Below are positions 61,585-64,000 of a stretch of DNA of 64,000 bases, in pieces; the first letter of the stretch is position 1; each line of letters opens with the position of its first letter. The position numbers and the translations under genes were made by a program. The notes beneath the pieces were generated by a model that ran no database searches, was not told where the DNA came from, and worked only from the letters and a program-made list of their open reading frames with translations. The DNA is from Membranipora membranacea (lineage: Eukaryota; Bryozoa; Gymnolaemata; Cheilostomatida; Membraniporidae), in the NCBI GenBank assembly GCA_914767715.1, contig OU612065.1, positions 22,010,001 to 22,074,000 on the forward strand, read 5' to 3'.

Positions 61585-63943
61585 TTACCTGTCAACAGTT
61601 TGATCAGCGGGGTTGAACACTATATCCTCAATCTGTTTAGCAAATTCCAATTCCTCCTGTAATGAAACGAGATGAATATTTTTATTATTTAGTTATATAT
61701 TGGCCATTCAATTCTCACCAAATAAATAAATAAACTTAGGCTGAAAAGGTTTAACCTCAACAATTAATATAATTATTATAAGAATCAGCCTCACCTCAAA
61801 TTCAGGTTTTCCTTTGAGAAATTTCATTCTGTCGCTGAGGAATTTGGAGAGGTTTAACTCAGGTCTGCTGGCTTCTGTAGCTGCTGCATAGTTGTCAGTA
61901 ACCAGTTCTAGTAATGCAGCCATTACATGCTCATGGTACAAACCATGATCATGTGTGAGTATAGATAAAAGCTGCTCCACAAATCCCATACTTGTAAGAA
62001 CATCTGTAGGTGAAGATTCAAAAATATGGTGAGATACGTAAGAAATAAAAAATGAAAAAATAAAAAAGAAACTGCCATTTGATAAATTACATGTTATGTA
62101 AAAGGTATAAATGAGCGATTTGGTATGTACACAAGTCTTAATACAAAAAAAAAGAGAAGCCAGCCATAGCCGGCAAGGGTATAGGGTCACTACCCAACAT
62201 AAGCCACCCTAACTCAAGGGGCCCGTTAAATAGGGTTGTACACAAAGAAAGAACAGAAAACTCGTTAACTACTTTCAAAGGTTTGCATTCATTTTGGATT
62301 TGTGATAATTTCAACTTTTTTTTTCAATTTTTTCAGATCATCTCGTTGCTTGACACTGTATGTTGAGAAAGAACAGATTAAAGAATGGGAAGCTCACCTT
62401 TGAGGGCAGGATTATCCATCATGAGGGTTTTCAGTAAAAATGTTGCCTTTGTTCTCAGTCTATGATCTGTTGTCTGCATAGTTCTCAGAATAAGGGAGTA
62501 TCCGTCTTTCTCACCAAATTTTGTCCGACCTGGCTCATTACCACGAATAAAACCTGTGGATAATCAAGATTTATATTCAAAGCAGCAGTAGTAAAGGTAT
62601 TCTGCAGGTAATGCTTGTAAGATCAGATTGCATGTTAAATTTATCTCAAAGCACCATATCTAACAATAAAAGACTTGATTATGACAAACACCATGGAAGG
62701 GTATGATATGGTCACAGACTGAAATCCCTGTCTGATATTCTATTACAATTTGGCAACAGTGGAAAAGTTCGTACATGGATTGTGTACTTGTCAATCTGGA
62801 CTACACAAGCCCATAATCGCATAGTAAAAAGTTACTGTAGTCTGAAAAGTCAGCCACATCACAGTATTAATTTTCGTTTGAAATAATGAATTCAAGTTTC
62901 CCTCGCTTATACTGGCAACGAAAATACAAATTACTACATTGCAACTTATATCGAAAAGTACCTGATAATGCATAGATAGTTTTTATTTTGACGATCACAG
63001 GTTCATTCTCAGACTCGATGAGACACATCAGCCTGTCCAGCTGATCTGTCTCCAGTATCTTCTCCTGACAGTACGGGTTATTCTGACAGATAGCTGCAAT
63101 CAGCTCACCACATCTCCACCTCAACTCAACATCATCACAGTCCTGTAGAGGTGCCAGTATAGAAAACCCTCCGATCTTATGAAAATCTGCAGAATATAAA
63201 CACCTTATAACCCAATTTACAGGTCAGCATAGGCTAAATCCATTAAAAAAAATTATAATATTGAAAAGAGGTTATGAAATCTAAAATATAAGTTTAAGCG
63301 CTCAGACCGCGCCGGGATAGCTGGTGGTAGCATTCCAGTATCAATCACTTTCCCATCCTCGGGATATAGAAATGTTACTACCGGCCTACACAGCCTTAAA
63401 CATATGAGACAAAGTCTGAAGCTCTCCAGGAGTATCTTTACAAAGCCCCTAGTGTGGCCTCACTCCAGGCATATTTTAGAGTTGACACTTTGGAAGATTG
63501 TAAGTTACTCTACGCAGTACACATTGATCACGCAAGATACTATTCCATGATTATCTCTGATCAATAGAGAGTGAATTAATTCACTTAGTACGAGTACCCT
63601 CGGAAGGAATTTGGTGTGACGACCCGCAGTAAATTACAGTAATTTAGGGCGGGAACATGTTAGATACTCATACTAAATTGACTCTAATCAGAGATAGACC
63701 TACACATGTTAATAGTGTAGTCTCGATGTCGGTGGGCTTACCACATGCTATGTCAATGTCTTCACACCAATCAATCATTTCCTCTATCTCCATGTACACC
63801 CCTTTAGCTACTTCTTCTTTATCCGCCCCTTCGCTCAGGGGTAACAGCAAGTAGTCTGATATATTTTGTAATATCTGCTTAATTCTGCCAACAGGGCCAG
63901 GACCACTGACTGCTGACATCACTTCCTGCAGAAACTCTCTCCT
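61585..63943 (-). CDS. HSPBP1: Hsp70 nucleotide exchange factor HSPBP1 (Fes1 family), 5' end missing
   Basis: Five exons: 63943-63742, 63186-62962, 62553-62398, 62003-61795, 61656-61585; 287 aa in this window with a stop at 61587-61585. The first visible exon begins at an acceptor (RREFLQEVMSAVSG), so the N-terminal exon or exons lie beyond 64000. Armadillo-type repeats follow: DDVELRWRCGELIAAICQNN, IVKIKTIYALSGFIRGNEPG, LRTKATFLLKTLMMDNPALK, SMGFVEQLLSILTHDHGLYH. Known role: cytosolic partner of Hsp70 that binds its ATPase domain, promotes ADP release and can inhibit CHIP. The C-terminus EELEFAKQIEDIVFNPADQT matches the family's final helix. No defects seen. Confidence 0.95.
63290..63400. 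repeat. Decayed hairpin related to the 18.9-kb element
   Basis: Begins GTTTAAGCGCTCAGACCG, contains GCTGGTGGTAGCATTCCAGT and ATCAATCAC, and has a partly complementary right side ending CCTTAAAC. It lies in an HSPBP1 intron. Confidence 0.5.
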
Positions 63944-64000
63944 CTAATCAAAAACCATGAGATTATTACACAGATCTGTAATTATTATTGTATTTAAGCT

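Overview
This window is nuclear DNA from an invertebrate animal. Genes have many short exons with GT-AG introns, the sequence is AT-rich, and introns and intergenic DNA carry LINE remnants and hairpin-type mini-transposons. The gene set (PSMD14, STAM, AdipoR, HSPBP1, Patched-like, ROCO, caspase) is metazoan. I cannot name the phylum with confidence; a marine invertebrate is my guess. I assembled exons by hand from splice sites and reading-frame phase. Every junction given for the seven main spliced genes (Patched, ROCO-caspase, PSMD14, STAM, F5/8-type, HSPBP1 and the chain at 38.7-42.0 kb) keeps the frame open.

Layout. 0.2-10 kb (-): an 18-exon Patched-domain (PTCHD3-like) membrane protein, 1038 aa. 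10-21 kb: mostly gene-poor, with a transposase-like ORF at 14-16.6 kb (+) and tandem 335-bp repeats at 19.3 kb. 21.0-30.9 kb (-): a 15-coding-exon gene for a predicted 1363-aa protein with N-terminal leucine-rich repeats, a ROC GTPase, a COR domain, an acidic linker and a complete caspase (p20 and p10). 31-36 kb: repeats, including a TA-flanked mini-transposon and a dead LINE. 38.7-43.1 kb (-): an unidentified gene made of a tandem array of duplicated exon modules, several decayed. 45.5-48.2 kb (+): PSMD14/Rpn11, complete. 48.75-55.35 kb (-): STAM, complete. 57.6-59.6 kb (+): a secreted PAN plus discoidin/fucolectin-like protein. 60.2-61.35 kb (-): an intronless adiponectin-receptor-like protein. 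61.6-63.9 kb (-): HSPBP1, with its 5' end outside the window.

The main discovery candidate is the LRR-ROC-COR-caspase gene. It would place a protease with a complete set of catalytic residues on a ROCO GTPase scaffold. That suggests a signal-gated cell-death or innate-immune switch in which LRR sensing and GTP-driven dimerisation control the caspase. Nearby housekeeping genes (deubiquitinase PSMD14, ESCRT-0 STAM, Hsp70 exchange factor HSPBP1) look ordinary and show no sign of being functionally linked to it.

A second theme is very short hairpin elements with clear target-site duplications. They include a 33-71 bp family with 6-bp duplications, a 116-bp perfect hairpin with a 9-bp duplication, and a fold-back family with 8-bp duplications.
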